Positions 7,416 to 15,386 of a stretch of 64,000 nt of DNA are shown piece by piece. The DNA lies in NCBI RefSeq assembly GCF_002160135.1, contig NZ_NFJZ01000002.1, forward strand, positions 366,547-430,546, in the 5' to 3' direction. Position numbers and translations under genes: made by a program. The stretch comes from Lachnoclostridium sp. An196. GTDB taxonomy: Bacteria; Bacillota; Clostridia; Lachnospirales; Lachnospiraceae. The stretch's first letter is position 1, and every line of letters starts with the position of its first letter. The notes under the pieces were generated by a model. It did no database searches and was not told the DNA's origin. It saw only the letters and a program-made list of their open reading frames with translations.

Positions 7416-10400
7416 TTGGAAAGAGAGAGACTTCAGATTGGGATTGACATCGGTTCAACCACGACGAAAATCGTGGCCGTGAATCAGGACACAGATGAGA
7501 TTACATATTCCGATTACCGGAGACACAGCGCGCAGCAGGTGCAGAGCGTGATCGACTGCCTGAAACGCCTGAAAGAGCGTTTCCCGGCGGCGGAACTCCG
7601 CATGGCGCTGACCGGTTCCGGAGCGAAGAAGCTGGCGGACCGGCTGGGCCTGTCTTATGTGCAGGAAGTGGTCGCCAATTCGATTGCGATCCGGAAACTG
7701 TACAAGGAGGTGCGCACGGCCATCGAGCTGGGCGGCCAGGACGCCAAGGTACTGTTTTTCCGTAAGGATGACAAGACCGGCAGGCTGGATGTGGCGGACA
7801 TGAGAATGAACGGAAGCTGTGCAGGAGGTACGGGCGCTTTTCTGGACGAGGTGGCGGCGATCCTGCGGATTCCGGTAGAACAGCTGAACCATACGGCGGA
7901 GCAGGGAGAATCGGTATATGATATCTCCGGACGCTGCGGCGTATATGCCAAGACGGATATTCAGCCGCTGCTGAACCAGGGAGTGTCCAAGGCGAACCTG
8001 GCGCTGTCTTCTTTCCATGCGGTCGCGAAGCAGACCATAGGCGGTCTGGCCCAGGGCCTGGATATCAAAGGCCCGGTGCTTTTCGAGGGCGGTCCTATGA
8101 CCTTCAATCCGCAGTTGATCCGGGTGTTTTCCGAGCGTCTGGAGCTTCCGGATGAAGAAGTGCTGGTGCCGGAGCATCCGGAGATCATGGTAGCTTACGG
8201 GGCGGCTCTGTCCCTGCAGGAACTTTTTGCGGAAAGATCTGCGGAAGCGGATGTGGATGCTCTTTTGGCCAGTCTGGAAGAGATCCGTGAGAAAAGCCAC
8301 GCGCCGACCGCGGGCAGGACGGCGGTCTTTTTTGAAAATGAGGAAGAAAAAAAGGAATTCATGCGCCGCCATGCTATTCCGAAAGATACCTGGCATCCGC
8401 AGCCGGGGCAGAAAGTACGGGCTTATCTGGGTATTGACTCCGGAAGTACCACGACGAAATTTGTCCTGATGGATGAAGAGGAGAATATCCTGGATTCTTT
8501 CTATGCTTCCAACGCGGGAGAACCGCTCGAGGTGGCGAGAAAAGCGCTGTTGGCCATGAGAGACCGCTGGAAAAAAGCCGGGGCGGAGCTTACTATCCTG
8601 GCGGCAGGTACGACCGGATACGGGGAACTGTTGTTTGAAAAAGCATTTTCTGCGGAATATCATGTGGTGGAAACCGTGGCGCACGCAAGGGCGTCTGCGA
8701 AATATGTGCCGGACGCCACTTTCCTTCTGGATATCGGCGGGCAGGATATGAAGGCGATCTGGCTGGACAGGGGCGTGATCACCAATATTGTGGTTAATGA
8801 GGCCTGCTCTTCCGGCTGCGGTTCTTTCCTGGAGAATTTTGCGGCGTCTCTGCATATTCCGGTGGAAGTGATCGCCCAGACCGCATTTTCTGCGGAGAGT
8901 CCGGCGGCGTTGGGGAGCCGGTGTACGGTATTTATGAACAGCAGCATCGTCACGGCACAGAGGAGCGGAAGGCAGCCGGAGGATATCATGGCAGGCCTGT
9001 GCCGGTCTATTATCGAGAACGTGTTTACCAAGGTAATCCGTGTGTCGAACCTGGATTCTCTGGGAGAGCGGATCGTGGTACAGGGAGGAACTTTCCGCAA
9101 TGACGCGGTGCTTCGGGCGCTGGAGCAGTACCTGGGGAAAAATGTGACGAGAGCGCCTTATCCGGGCATGATGGGCGCCATCGGAGCGGCCATTCTGACA
9201 AAGGAGAACCGGGAGCGACAGATCGCCCAGGGACAGGAGCCGGTCAGCACTTTTATCGGCCTGGACGCCATGGAAGATTTTACTTATTCCAGGGCGGAAG
9301 AATCCACTTGCCCGTTCTGCGGCAACCATTGTAAACGTACGGTACTGCGCTTTTCCAATGGAAAGGCTTGGGTGACCAACAACCGCTGCGAGCGCGGCGA
9401 GGTACTGGGAGATCCGAAGGACGCGTCTGTGATGGCGCAGGTAAAGGAGCGCCAGAAAGAGAGAGAAAAGACGGCCAATCTGTTCAGGTTGAGGGAAAAG
9501 CTTTTATTCCAGGAATATCCCGTGGAAAATGCGGCGCCCGACAGAGGAGTGAAGATCGGAATTCCCCGCGTGCTGTCGTTCTGGGATACGGCGCCGTTCT
9601 GGACAACATTTCTGCGCAGCCTGGGCTTCCAGGTGCAGCTGTCTTCGCCAAGCACGAGGGCGATCTACGAGAGCGGACTGTCGGCGGTTACCTCCGATAC
9701 GGTATGTTTCCCGGCCAAGCTGGTGCACGGACATCTGAGAAATCTGGCGAAGAAGGGCGTGGACCGGATCTTTATGCCGTCGATTACCACGGTGCCGTCG
9801 GAGAATACGGTGGATACCAGCCAGTCCATGTGTGCGGTGGTAAAAGGATATCCATTTGTGATCCGCAACTCGGACAATCCGGAAGAACGCTGGAATATCC
9901 CGTTCGACACGCCGCTGTTCCACTGGTATACGGCGAAAGACCGGGAAAAACAGATGACGGAATACATGGAGCAGACTTTCCGGATCCCGGCGGACGAGAC
10001 GCGCAGAGCGCTCGAGGAGGGCGACCGGGCCATGCGTTCGTTCCATGAGCAGCTGAAACAGGCCGGGAAAGAGGTCATGGACCGGGTGAAAGCGGAGGGA
10101 TCTTTTGCGGTGGTATTGGCTTCCCGCCCATATCAGAACGACGCCCTGGTCAACCACGATCTTCCCGAAATGTTTGTTTCTCAGGGAATCCCGGTGGTGA
10201 CAGTGGATTCTCTTCCGGATTTGGAAGACGTAGACCTGAGCAAAAGCACCGTGGAAATCGTGAACAACTTCCATGCCCGGATGCTGGCGGGAGCGATCTA
10301 TGCCGCTGGCCATAAAGAGCTGGAATATGTGCAGATCGTCAGTTTTGGATGCGGACATGACGCTTATCTGTCTGACGAGATCATCCGCCTGATGAAAGAA

Positions 10401-11798
10401 ATCTCAGGGAAGACGCCTTTGGTTCTGAAACTGGACGAGAGCGACATCCAGGGACCTCTCCGGATCCGGGTGCGTTCTTTCCTGGAGACTCTTTCTCTGC
10501 GGAGAAATTCAGAGGAAAAGATGGAACTCCGGGCGCTGCCGGAACCGTATCCGGTGAAATTCACGGCCAAAGACCGCAGACAGCGTGTGGTGCTGATCCC
10601 CAACACTTCTCATGCGTTCAGCCGTATTATGGCCGCTGCTTTTGCCGGGCAGGGGCTCAGGACGGAATCGCTGGAACTGGGACGTGAGGAGGCAATCCGC
10701 TATGGCAAACAGTATGTACACAACGACATCTGCTTCCCGGCCCAGATGGTGATCGGAGAAGCACTGTCGGCGCTGAAGAGCGGGAAGTATGATCTGGACC
10801 ATGTGGCGATCGGCATGGGCAAATATATGGGAGACTGCCGCCTGACTCATTACAGCCGTCTGCTGCGCAAGGCGCTGGACGACGCGGGATTTTCCCGTGT
10901 GTCGATCCTGACTAACGATGACCAGGATCCCCATGACATCCATCCGGGCTTCAAAATGAATCTGATCACATCTGTCCGGATCGCTTTTGCCCTTCCGATG
11001 ATCGACGCATTGGAAGCGCTGCTGCGGAAGATCCGGCCGTACGAACTGCAGCCGGGAGCTGCGGATGAAGCGTTTGAAAAGGGTATGGACGCGCTGGTGG
11101 AAGGACTGGAATCCGGGGGCGTCTCCGGAGCGAAGAAAGGCTTCCGGAAAGCCATTGAACTGATGAAAGAAGTGAAGTATGACAGAAGCCAGGAACGGCC
11201 GAGGGTACTGATTGTCGGGGAATATCTGCTGAATTTCCATCCGGGCGCCAACCATGACATCGAGAATTATCTGGAACGGAATGGCTTTGAGATCATCGAA
11301 GCGCATATGACGGACGTGATCCGGAAGACGTATTTTACCAAAGACACGCAGATCCGCGAATACCGTCTGAACGCGCCGATTCTGCAGAAGGGATGGTACC
11401 GGATCGCGGACGAGGTATTCGAGGCGGCGCATGATGCCACTGATAAAATCGCGTCAGCGCATCCGCTTTATACGCCGCCCTGCCGGCTTCCGGAACTCGT
11501 AAAGGCCAGCGACTCTATCATCCAGCATACTTTTGATACCGGGGAAGGAGTCCTGATCCCGGCGGAGATCATTCACTACGCGGAACAGGGATGCCGGGCG
11601 TTTGTGATCCTGCAGCCTTTCGGATGCCTGCCGAACCATATTGTGGGGAGAGGTATCGCCAAGAAATTAAAGGCAATGTATCCGGATGCGCAGATCCTGC
11701 CTCTGGACTACGATCCGGACGTAAGTTTCGCCAATATCGAGAACCGGCTGCAGATGTTGATTATGAATGTGAAGAACCTGAATCCCGAAGCGTCATGA
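7416..11798 (+). CDS. Double 2-hydroxyacyl-CoA dehydratase-type activase (BadF/HgdC family, DUF2229)
   Basis: A 1460-residue protein with two ASKHA-fold ATPase domains in tandem, then a long region resembling HgdB/DUF2229. It starts at TTG with GGAGG eight bases upstream. Domain 1 has IGIDIGSTTTK near residues 8-18 and cysteines C135 and C174; domain 2 has LGIDSGSTTTK near 338 and C464 and C503. Both pairs are 39 apart, the spacing of the two cysteines that hold the bridging [4Fe-4S] cluster in HgdC, so one chain could build the whole cluster site. A C-x2-C-x3-C motif (632-639) and further conserved cysteines (764, 979, 1106, 1141, 1393, 1404) lie in the C-terminal region. The family couples ATP hydrolysis to low-potential electron transfer. 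No dehydratase subunits are adjacent, so the target is unknown. Confidence 0.9.
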   Translation: MERERLQIGIDIGSTTTKIVAVNQDTDEITYSDYRRHSAQQVQSVIDCLKRLKERFPAAELRMALTGSGAKKLADRLGLSYVQEVVANSIAIRKLYKEVRTAIELGGQDAKVLFFRKDDKTGRLDVADMRMNGSCAGGTGAFLDEVAAILRIPVEQLNHTAEQGESVYDISGRCGVYAKTDIQPLLNQGVSKANLALSSFHAVAKQTIGGLAQGLDIKGPVLFEGGPMTFNPQLIRVFSERLELPDEEVLVPEHPEIMVAYGAALSLQELFAERSAEADVDALLASLEEIREKSHAPTAGRTAVFFENEEEKKEFMRRHAIPKDTWHPQPGQKVRAYLGIDSGSTTTKFVLMDEEENILDSFYASNAGEPLEVARKALLAMRDRWKKAGAELTILAAGTTGYGELLFEKAFSAEYHVVETVAHARASAKYVPDATFLLDIGGQDMKAIWLDRGVITNIVVNEACSSGCGSFLENFAASLHIPVEVIAQTAFSAESPAALGSRCTVFMNSSIVTAQRSGRQPEDIMAGLCRSIIENVFTKVIRVSNLDSLGERIVVQGGTFRNDAVLRALEQYLGKNVTRAPYPGMMGAIGAAILTKENRERQIAQGQEPVSTFIGLDAMEDFTYSRAEESTCPFCGNHCKRTVLRFSNGKAWVTNNRCERGEVLGDPKDASVMAQVKERQKEREKTANLFRLREKLLFQEYPVENAAPDRGVKIGIPRVLSFWDTAPFWTTFLRSLGFQVQLSSPSTRAIYESGLSAVTSDTVCFPAKLVHGHLRNLAKKGVDRIFMPSITTVPSENTVDTSQSMCAVVKGYPFVIRNSDNPEERWNIPFDTPLFHWYTAKDREKQMTEYMEQTFRIPADETRRALEEGDRAMRSFHEQLKQAGKEVMDRVKAEGSFAVVLASRPYQNDALVNHDLPEMFVSQGIPVVTVDSLPDLEDVDLSKSTVEIVNNFHARMLAGAIYAAGHKELEYVQIVSFGCGHDAYLSDEIIRLMKEISGKTPLVLKLDESDIQGPLRIRVRSFLETLSLRRNSEEKMELRALPEPYPVKFTAKDRRQRVVLIPNTSHAFSRIMAAAFAGQGLRTESLELGREEAIRYGKQYVHNDICFPAQMVIGEALSALKSGKYDLDHVAIGMGKYMGDCRLTHYSRLLRKALDDAGFSRVSILTNDDQDPHDIHPGFKMNLITSVRIAFALPMIDALEALLRKIRPYELQPGAADEAFEKGMDALVEGLESGGVSGAKKGFRKAIELMKEVKYDRSQERPRVLIVGEYLLNFHPGANHDIENYLERNGFEIIEAHMTDVIRKTYFTKDTQIREYRLNAPILQKGWYRIADEVFEAAHDATDKIASAHPLYTPPCRLPELVKASDSIIQHTFDTGEGVLIPAEIIHYAEQGCRAFVILQPFGCLPNHIVGRGIAKKLKAMYPDAQILPLDYDPDVSFANIENRLQMLIMNVKNLNPEAS

Positions 11799-12420
11799 TA
11801 AAACCGACGGCAAGGGGCAGCAGGCACGCATAGATGCTTTTGATGCCCCAGAGTTTCATACAGAACCAGCAGTAGACAACGCCTGCGTGAAAACACAGCA
11901 GCGTGCCGCCATAGAACAGGAACCGCGCCAGATGCTTTTCTTCCCGGCTGTAGAGATATTCCGTCAGCCCGGCAAAACACTGGCGCAGGTTGTTTGTGGA
12001 GAAAATAGTGGCGCTGTTGTACCCGGCTGCCTGAGTATAGGACAGCCATTGTACCGCCGTGGCGAAGAACATGGGGTAAAGCGCCAGTACGGGATTCACG
12101 TCGCCGGGAATCTGCGCCAGCAGCAGGCATGCCGCGAAGTCGATCAGGACAGACAGGTAACGAAGATCTGTCCTTTTCAGATATTTGGGCATCAGGGTAG
12201 CGAAGACGATCCCGGCAATATAACAGAACGTGGCTCCCAGCCGGATCAGAAAATCCGGAAAGGAGGCGCCAAGTCCGTCTATGGTCAAAAAAATAAGATT
12301 GGATGTTTCGGAGGAACCGAAGGTGTCGCTGCGCGTCATCAGGGCATAAACCCCGAAAAAGCCGCCCACTACAGCCATGGCGTGGTGGGCGGCAGTCTGT
12401 GTCATATCTTTGGTATTCAT
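11761..12420 (-). CDS. DUF1275 (YoaK-type) membrane protein
   Basis: A 219-residue polytopic protein with about six hydrophobic helices. VVGGFFGVYALMTR near the N-terminus, followed by SNLIFL, and the later AAGYNSATIFSTNNLRQ are the DUF1275 signature motifs (G-G-x-x-x-x-x and N-x-x-T-x-x-T-G/N). The ATG overlaps the stop codon of the upstream regulator gene by ATGA, so the two are translationally coupled. Its 3' end overlaps the convergent activase gene by 38 bases. Members have no established substrate; coupling to a trehalose-type repressor suggests co-regulation rather than a known role in sugar uptake. Confidence 0.85.
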   Translation of the reverse strand: MNTKDMTQTAAHHAMAVVGGFFGVYALMTRSDTFGSSETSNLIFLTIDGLGASFPDFLIRLGATFCYIAGIVFATLMPKYLKRTDLRYLSVLIDFAACLLLAQIPGDVNPVLALYPMFFATAVQWLSYTQAAGYNSATIFSTNNLRQCFAGLTEYLYSREEKHLARFLFYGGTLLCFHAGVVYCWFCMKLWGIKSIYACLLPLAVGFIMTLRDSGSSHS

Positions 12421-13151
12421 GAAGATTTTCTCCTTACTGCGTTATCCTGGAAACGAAAGTAATCGGGACGGTGGCGGGACTGGGTGTATTCAAACATGAC
12501 CCCGTCACTGTTGTAAGTCTGGCTGGTGATAACCGCCAGGCAGTTGTAGTCGTCCACATTCAGTTCCAGATATTTTTCGTCGATCTGGGTGATCTTCTCC
12601 ACCGTAACGGTTCTTTTGCTGTTGACGATCGTCATATGCAGCGTATTTTCCAGATAATTGTAGATGGAGCCTTCCGCGATCTCCCGGGTCAGGCCGGGAA
12701 CGGTGCTTTTCAGAAAATAATTGTGATTGATGATCAGCGGCTTCTGGTCCAGGTAATGGAGCCTCTGCACATAGTAGAGTTCTGCGCCTTCCGGGAAACC
12801 GGTACGTGACGCGATTTTCCGGTCAGCCGTCAGTTCCATGAACTGCAGCACCCGGGTGCTGCCGCTGCGGCGGTTGCGCAGAGAGGACTCCCGGAAAGAC
12901 TCGATGTTTCCCAGGGTGTAAGAAGCCTGTTCTACCGCCTGATAGATGTTGCGGACTCCTTTGCCGGGGAGCGTCTGTATATAACCGTCGGCTACCAGAT
13001 TGGACAGGGCGCGGCGGACTGTGTTTCTGGAGCAGTCGTAGGTCTGGATCAGCTGATGCTCAGAAGGGAGTAACTCCTGATAAGGGTATTCGCCCTCTTC
13101 GATTTTTTCTTTTATATCTTTGTAGATAGATTCGTATTTACTTCTGGGCAT
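12417..13151 (-). CDS. treR: GntR/HutC-type repressor of trehalose genes
   Basis: A 244-residue regulator with an N-terminal winged helix (YESIYKDIKEKIEEGEY, LPSEHQLIQTYDCSRNTVRR) and a C-terminal UTRA effector domain ending in FEYTQSRHRPDYFRF, the usual HutC-class tail. The ATG at 13151 is preferred over the in-frame ATG at 13172 because AAGGAG lies between them. It is divergent from the trehalose permease and hydrolase genes, and the intergenic region holds three palindromes, so it is assigned as TreR, which in Bacillus subtilis responds to trehalose-6-phosphate. The assignment rests on this neighbourhood; a related sugar repressor is not excluded. Confidence 0.85.
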   Translation of the reverse strand: MPRSKYESIYKDIKEKIEEGEYPYQELLPSEHQLIQTYDCSRNTVRRALSNLVADGYIQTLPGKGVRNIYQAVEQASYTLGNIESFRESSLRNRRSGSTRVLQFMELTADRKIASRTGFPEGAELYYVQRLHYLDQKPLIINHNYFLKSTVPGLTREIAEGSIYNYLENTLHMTIVNSKRTVTVEKITQIDEKYLELNVDDYNCLAVITSQTYNSDGVMFEYTQSRHRPDYFRFQDNAVRRKSS

Positions 13152-13190
13152 ATGCCGTGTTACTCCTTCCATGCTGTCTGTTTATGTTCC

Positions 13191-13216
13191 AGGATCCGGT
13201 CCGGGCACCGGATCCT
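13191..13216. other. Inverted repeat in the treR leader
   Basis: AGGATCCGGT and ACCGGATCCT form a perfect 10-bp inverted repeat with a six-base loop. It lies between the treR promoter and its start codon, so it would form a stem-loop in the treR leader RNA. A further GGATCC occurs at about 13241. There is no T-tract, so it is not a standard terminator. Confidence 0.4.
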
Positions 13217-13255
13217 TTCATTTTTTGGATCAATTCTGTCGGATCCTGGTACCAT

Positions 13256-13282
13256 ATTATAGACTATTATGGAGAAAGTCAA
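13256..13282 (-). promoter_or_regulatory. treR promoter, minus strand
   Basis: On the minus strand TTGACT (13277-13282) is followed after 15 bases by TATAAT (13256-13261); TAATAT gives the alternative 17-base spacing. Operator copy 1 lies just upstream of the -35 box, where a bound repressor would control both directions. Confidence 0.5.
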
Positions 13283-13293
13283 GAAAAAATACA

Positions 13294-13377
13294 AACTTGT
13301 TTAAACAAGTTAAAAAACAAAGAAAAGTATTGACTTGTTTAAACAAGTGTGCTATATTCAACTTGTTCAAACAAGTT
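13294..13377. promoter_or_regulatory. Three TreR-type operator palindromes
   Basis: AACTTGTTTAAACAAGTT (13294-13311, perfect), ACTTGTTTAAACAAGT (13333-13348, perfect) and AACTTGTTCAAACAAGTT (13360-13377, one central change). Centres are 38 and 28 bases apart. Copy 2 fills the spacer between -35 and -10 of the permease promoter and copy 3 lies just downstream of its -10 box, positions at which repressor binding would block RNA polymerase. Copy 1 is next to the divergent treR promoter. Confidence 0.85.
13330..13358 (+). promoter_or_regulatory. Trehalose operon promoter
   Basis: TTGACT (13330-13335), a 17-base spacer and TATATT (13353-13358). The spacer is almost wholly made of operator copy 2. 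Confidence 0.8.
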
Positions 13378-13403
13378 TGACTCAAAACAGTAGGAGGGGA
13401 ATC

Positions 13404-15368
13404 ATGGCAAAGTATACAGAGGAAGTGAAAGAGCTTCTGGAACTGATCGGGGGCAAGGAAAACATTTCCGCAGTGTCCCATTGCATGACGAGGATGCGAT
13501 TTGTCCTTGCAGATGAAAAGAAGGCAAAAACGAAAGAAATCGAAAAAATCAAATGTGTAAAGGGCACATTTACCCAGGCCGGGCAGTACCAGGTTATCAT
13601 CGGCAACGATGTTTCCACATTTTATAATGAATTTACAGCTTATGCGGGCGTGGAAGGCGTGAGTAAAGAGGCTGCGAAGCAGGCGGCCAAAGGAAATCAG
13701 AACTGGGCACAGAAAGCCATGAGCAATCTGGGCGAGATCTTCGCTCCCATTATCCCGGCTTTGATCTGCGGCGGTCTGATTCTGGGCTTCCGGAATGTGA
13801 TTGACAGCATCGCTTTTTTTGAGAACGGAACAAAGACGCTGGTGGATATTTCCCAATTCTGGGCGGGGATCGACAGCTTCCTCTGGCTGATCGGCGAGGC
13901 GATCTTCCATCTGCTGCCGGTAGGCATCGTGTGGTCGATTACAAAGAAGATGGGAACGACGCAGATCCTGGGTATCATCCTTGGACTGACGCTGGTATCA
14001 TCCCAGCTGCTGAACGGTTTTTCTGTGGCGTCTACCCCGGCTTCGGAGATCCCGGTATGGGATTTCGGGTTTGCCAAAGTGCAGATGATCGGTTACCAGG
14101 GACAGGTGATCGCGGCCATGATGGCGGGATTTGTCCTGGTTTATCTGGAAAAATTTTTCCGAAAGATCTGCCCGGCGGTGGTGAGCATGATCGTCGTGCC
14201 GTTCTGCTCCCTGGTTCCGGCAGTATTTATCGCTCATATGGTAGTAGGTCCCATCGGCTGGACGATTGGCAACGCCATCGCGTCTGTAGTCTATGCCGGA
14301 CTGACCTCTAATATCCGTTATGTGTTCGCGGCGGTCTTCGGCCTGGTCTATGCGCCGATCGTTATGACCGGTCTCCACCATATGACCAACGCGATTGACA
14401 CACAGCTTGTAACCCAGACAGGCGGAACGATCCTGTGGCCCATGATCGCGCTGAGCAACATCGCCCAGGGTTCCAGTGTGCTTGCCATGAGCATGCTTCA
14501 GAAAAAGAATGAAAGAGCGCAGCAGGTGAACGTACCGGCATGTATCTCCTGCTACTTAGGGGTCACCGAACCGGCTCTGTTCGGTGTCAACCTGAAATAT
14601 GTATTCCCGCTGGTCTGCGGTATGATCGGTTCTGCGGCAGCTGCAGTGATCTCTGTAGGATTTGGCGTGGAAGCCACCAGCATCGGCGTGGGCGGCCTGC
14701 CCGGCATCCTTTCCATCAAACCGCAGTTCTACCTGTATTTCCTGATGGCCATGGCGGCGGCGATCGTGATTCCTTTTGTCCTGACCCTGATCGTCGGCAG
14801 GAAGAGACTGTCCGGAGAAGAACTGTACGGCGAGGAAGAGGAAGCCAGGATGGAAGAGCAGGCGGAAGAAAAGGCGCGTGAAGAAGCCGGTGAAGAAGCA
14901 GAGGTTTCAGAAGTAAAGGAACTGAAGGCAGGGCTGACCGGAAAAGTGATTCCGCTGGACGAAGTGCCGGATGATGTATTCTCCCAGCACATCATGGGGG
15001 ACGGAGTGGCTATCGAGCCGGAAAACGACACGGTTGTGGCTCCGGCAGACGCGAAGGTGGGCGTAGTGATGGAAGACAGCCGCCATGCCTGCGGGCTGAT
15101 CTTCCCCAACGGAGCAGAGCTGCTGATCCATGTGGGCGTAGATACAGTGGATATGAACGGCGACGGTTTTGAACTTTTCGTAAAAGAAGGAGACCAGGTA
15201 CGTGCCGGACAGCCGCTGATCCGCTTTGATAAAGACAAGATCCGCGCGGCGGGCCATCCGACTGTGACCATGTTCATCATCACCGAGCAGGGAAATGCCG
15301 GAAATATAGAGTATCTGACCGGCATGGACGCGGTGGCAGGAGAGACGGCGGTTATTCGTTTTGAATAG
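13404..15368 (+). CDS. treP: PTS trehalose permease, EIIBCA fusion
   Basis: A 654-residue sugar-specific phosphotransferase permease of the glucoside family. AGGAGGGG precedes the ATG by five bases. The EIIB domain (residues 1-80) carries the phosphorylated cysteine in AVSHCMTRMRF. The EIIC domain (about 100-480) has ten or so hydrophobic helices and the motif GVTEPALFGVNL. A highly charged linker rich in Glu and Ala (about 475-510) leads to the EIIA domain of the Crr type, with DGVAIEP and the phospho-histidine in LLIHVGVDTV. Classical TreP lacks EIIA and borrows one; here it is fused, so phosphate can pass from HPr within the one chain. Substrate assignment comes from the adjacent hydrolase and repressor. 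Confidence 0.9.
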   Translation: MAKYTEEVKELLELIGGKENISAVSHCMTRMRFVLADEKKAKTKEIEKIKCVKGTFTQAGQYQVIIGNDVSTFYNEFTAYAGVEGVSKEAAKQAAKGNQNWAQKAMSNLGEIFAPIIPALICGGLILGFRNVIDSIAFFENGTKTLVDISQFWAGIDSFLWLIGEAIFHLLPVGIVWSITKKMGTTQILGIILGLTLVSSQLLNGFSVASTPASEIPVWDFGFAKVQMIGYQGQVIAAMMAGFVLVYLEKFFRKICPAVVSMIVVPFCSLVPAVFIAHMVVGPIGWTIGNAIASVVYAGLTSNIRYVFAAVFGLVYAPIVMTGLHHMTNAIDTQLVTQTGGTILWPMIALSNIAQGSSVLAMSMLQKKNERAQQVNVPACISCYLGVTEPALFGVNLKYVFPLVCGMIGSAAAAVISVGFGVEATSIGVGGLPGILSIKPQFYLYFLMAMAAAIVIPFVLTLIVGRKRLSGEELYGEEEEARMEEQAEEKAREEAGEEAEVSEVKELKAGLTGKVIPLDEVPDDVFSQHIMGDGVAIEPENDTVVAPADAKVGVVMEDSRHACGLIFPNGAELLIHVGVDTVDMNGDGFELFVKEGDQVRAGQPLIRFDKDKIRAAGHPTVTMFIITEQGNAGNIEYLTGMDAVAGETAVIRFE

Positions 15369-15386
15369 TGAAAGGAGAAAGACAGC

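Noticed and set aside
13152..13172. Upstream ATG as the start of treR
   Set aside because: It would place the AAGGAG ribosome site inside the coding region, and the conserved N-terminus of GntR proteins begins after the second ATG.
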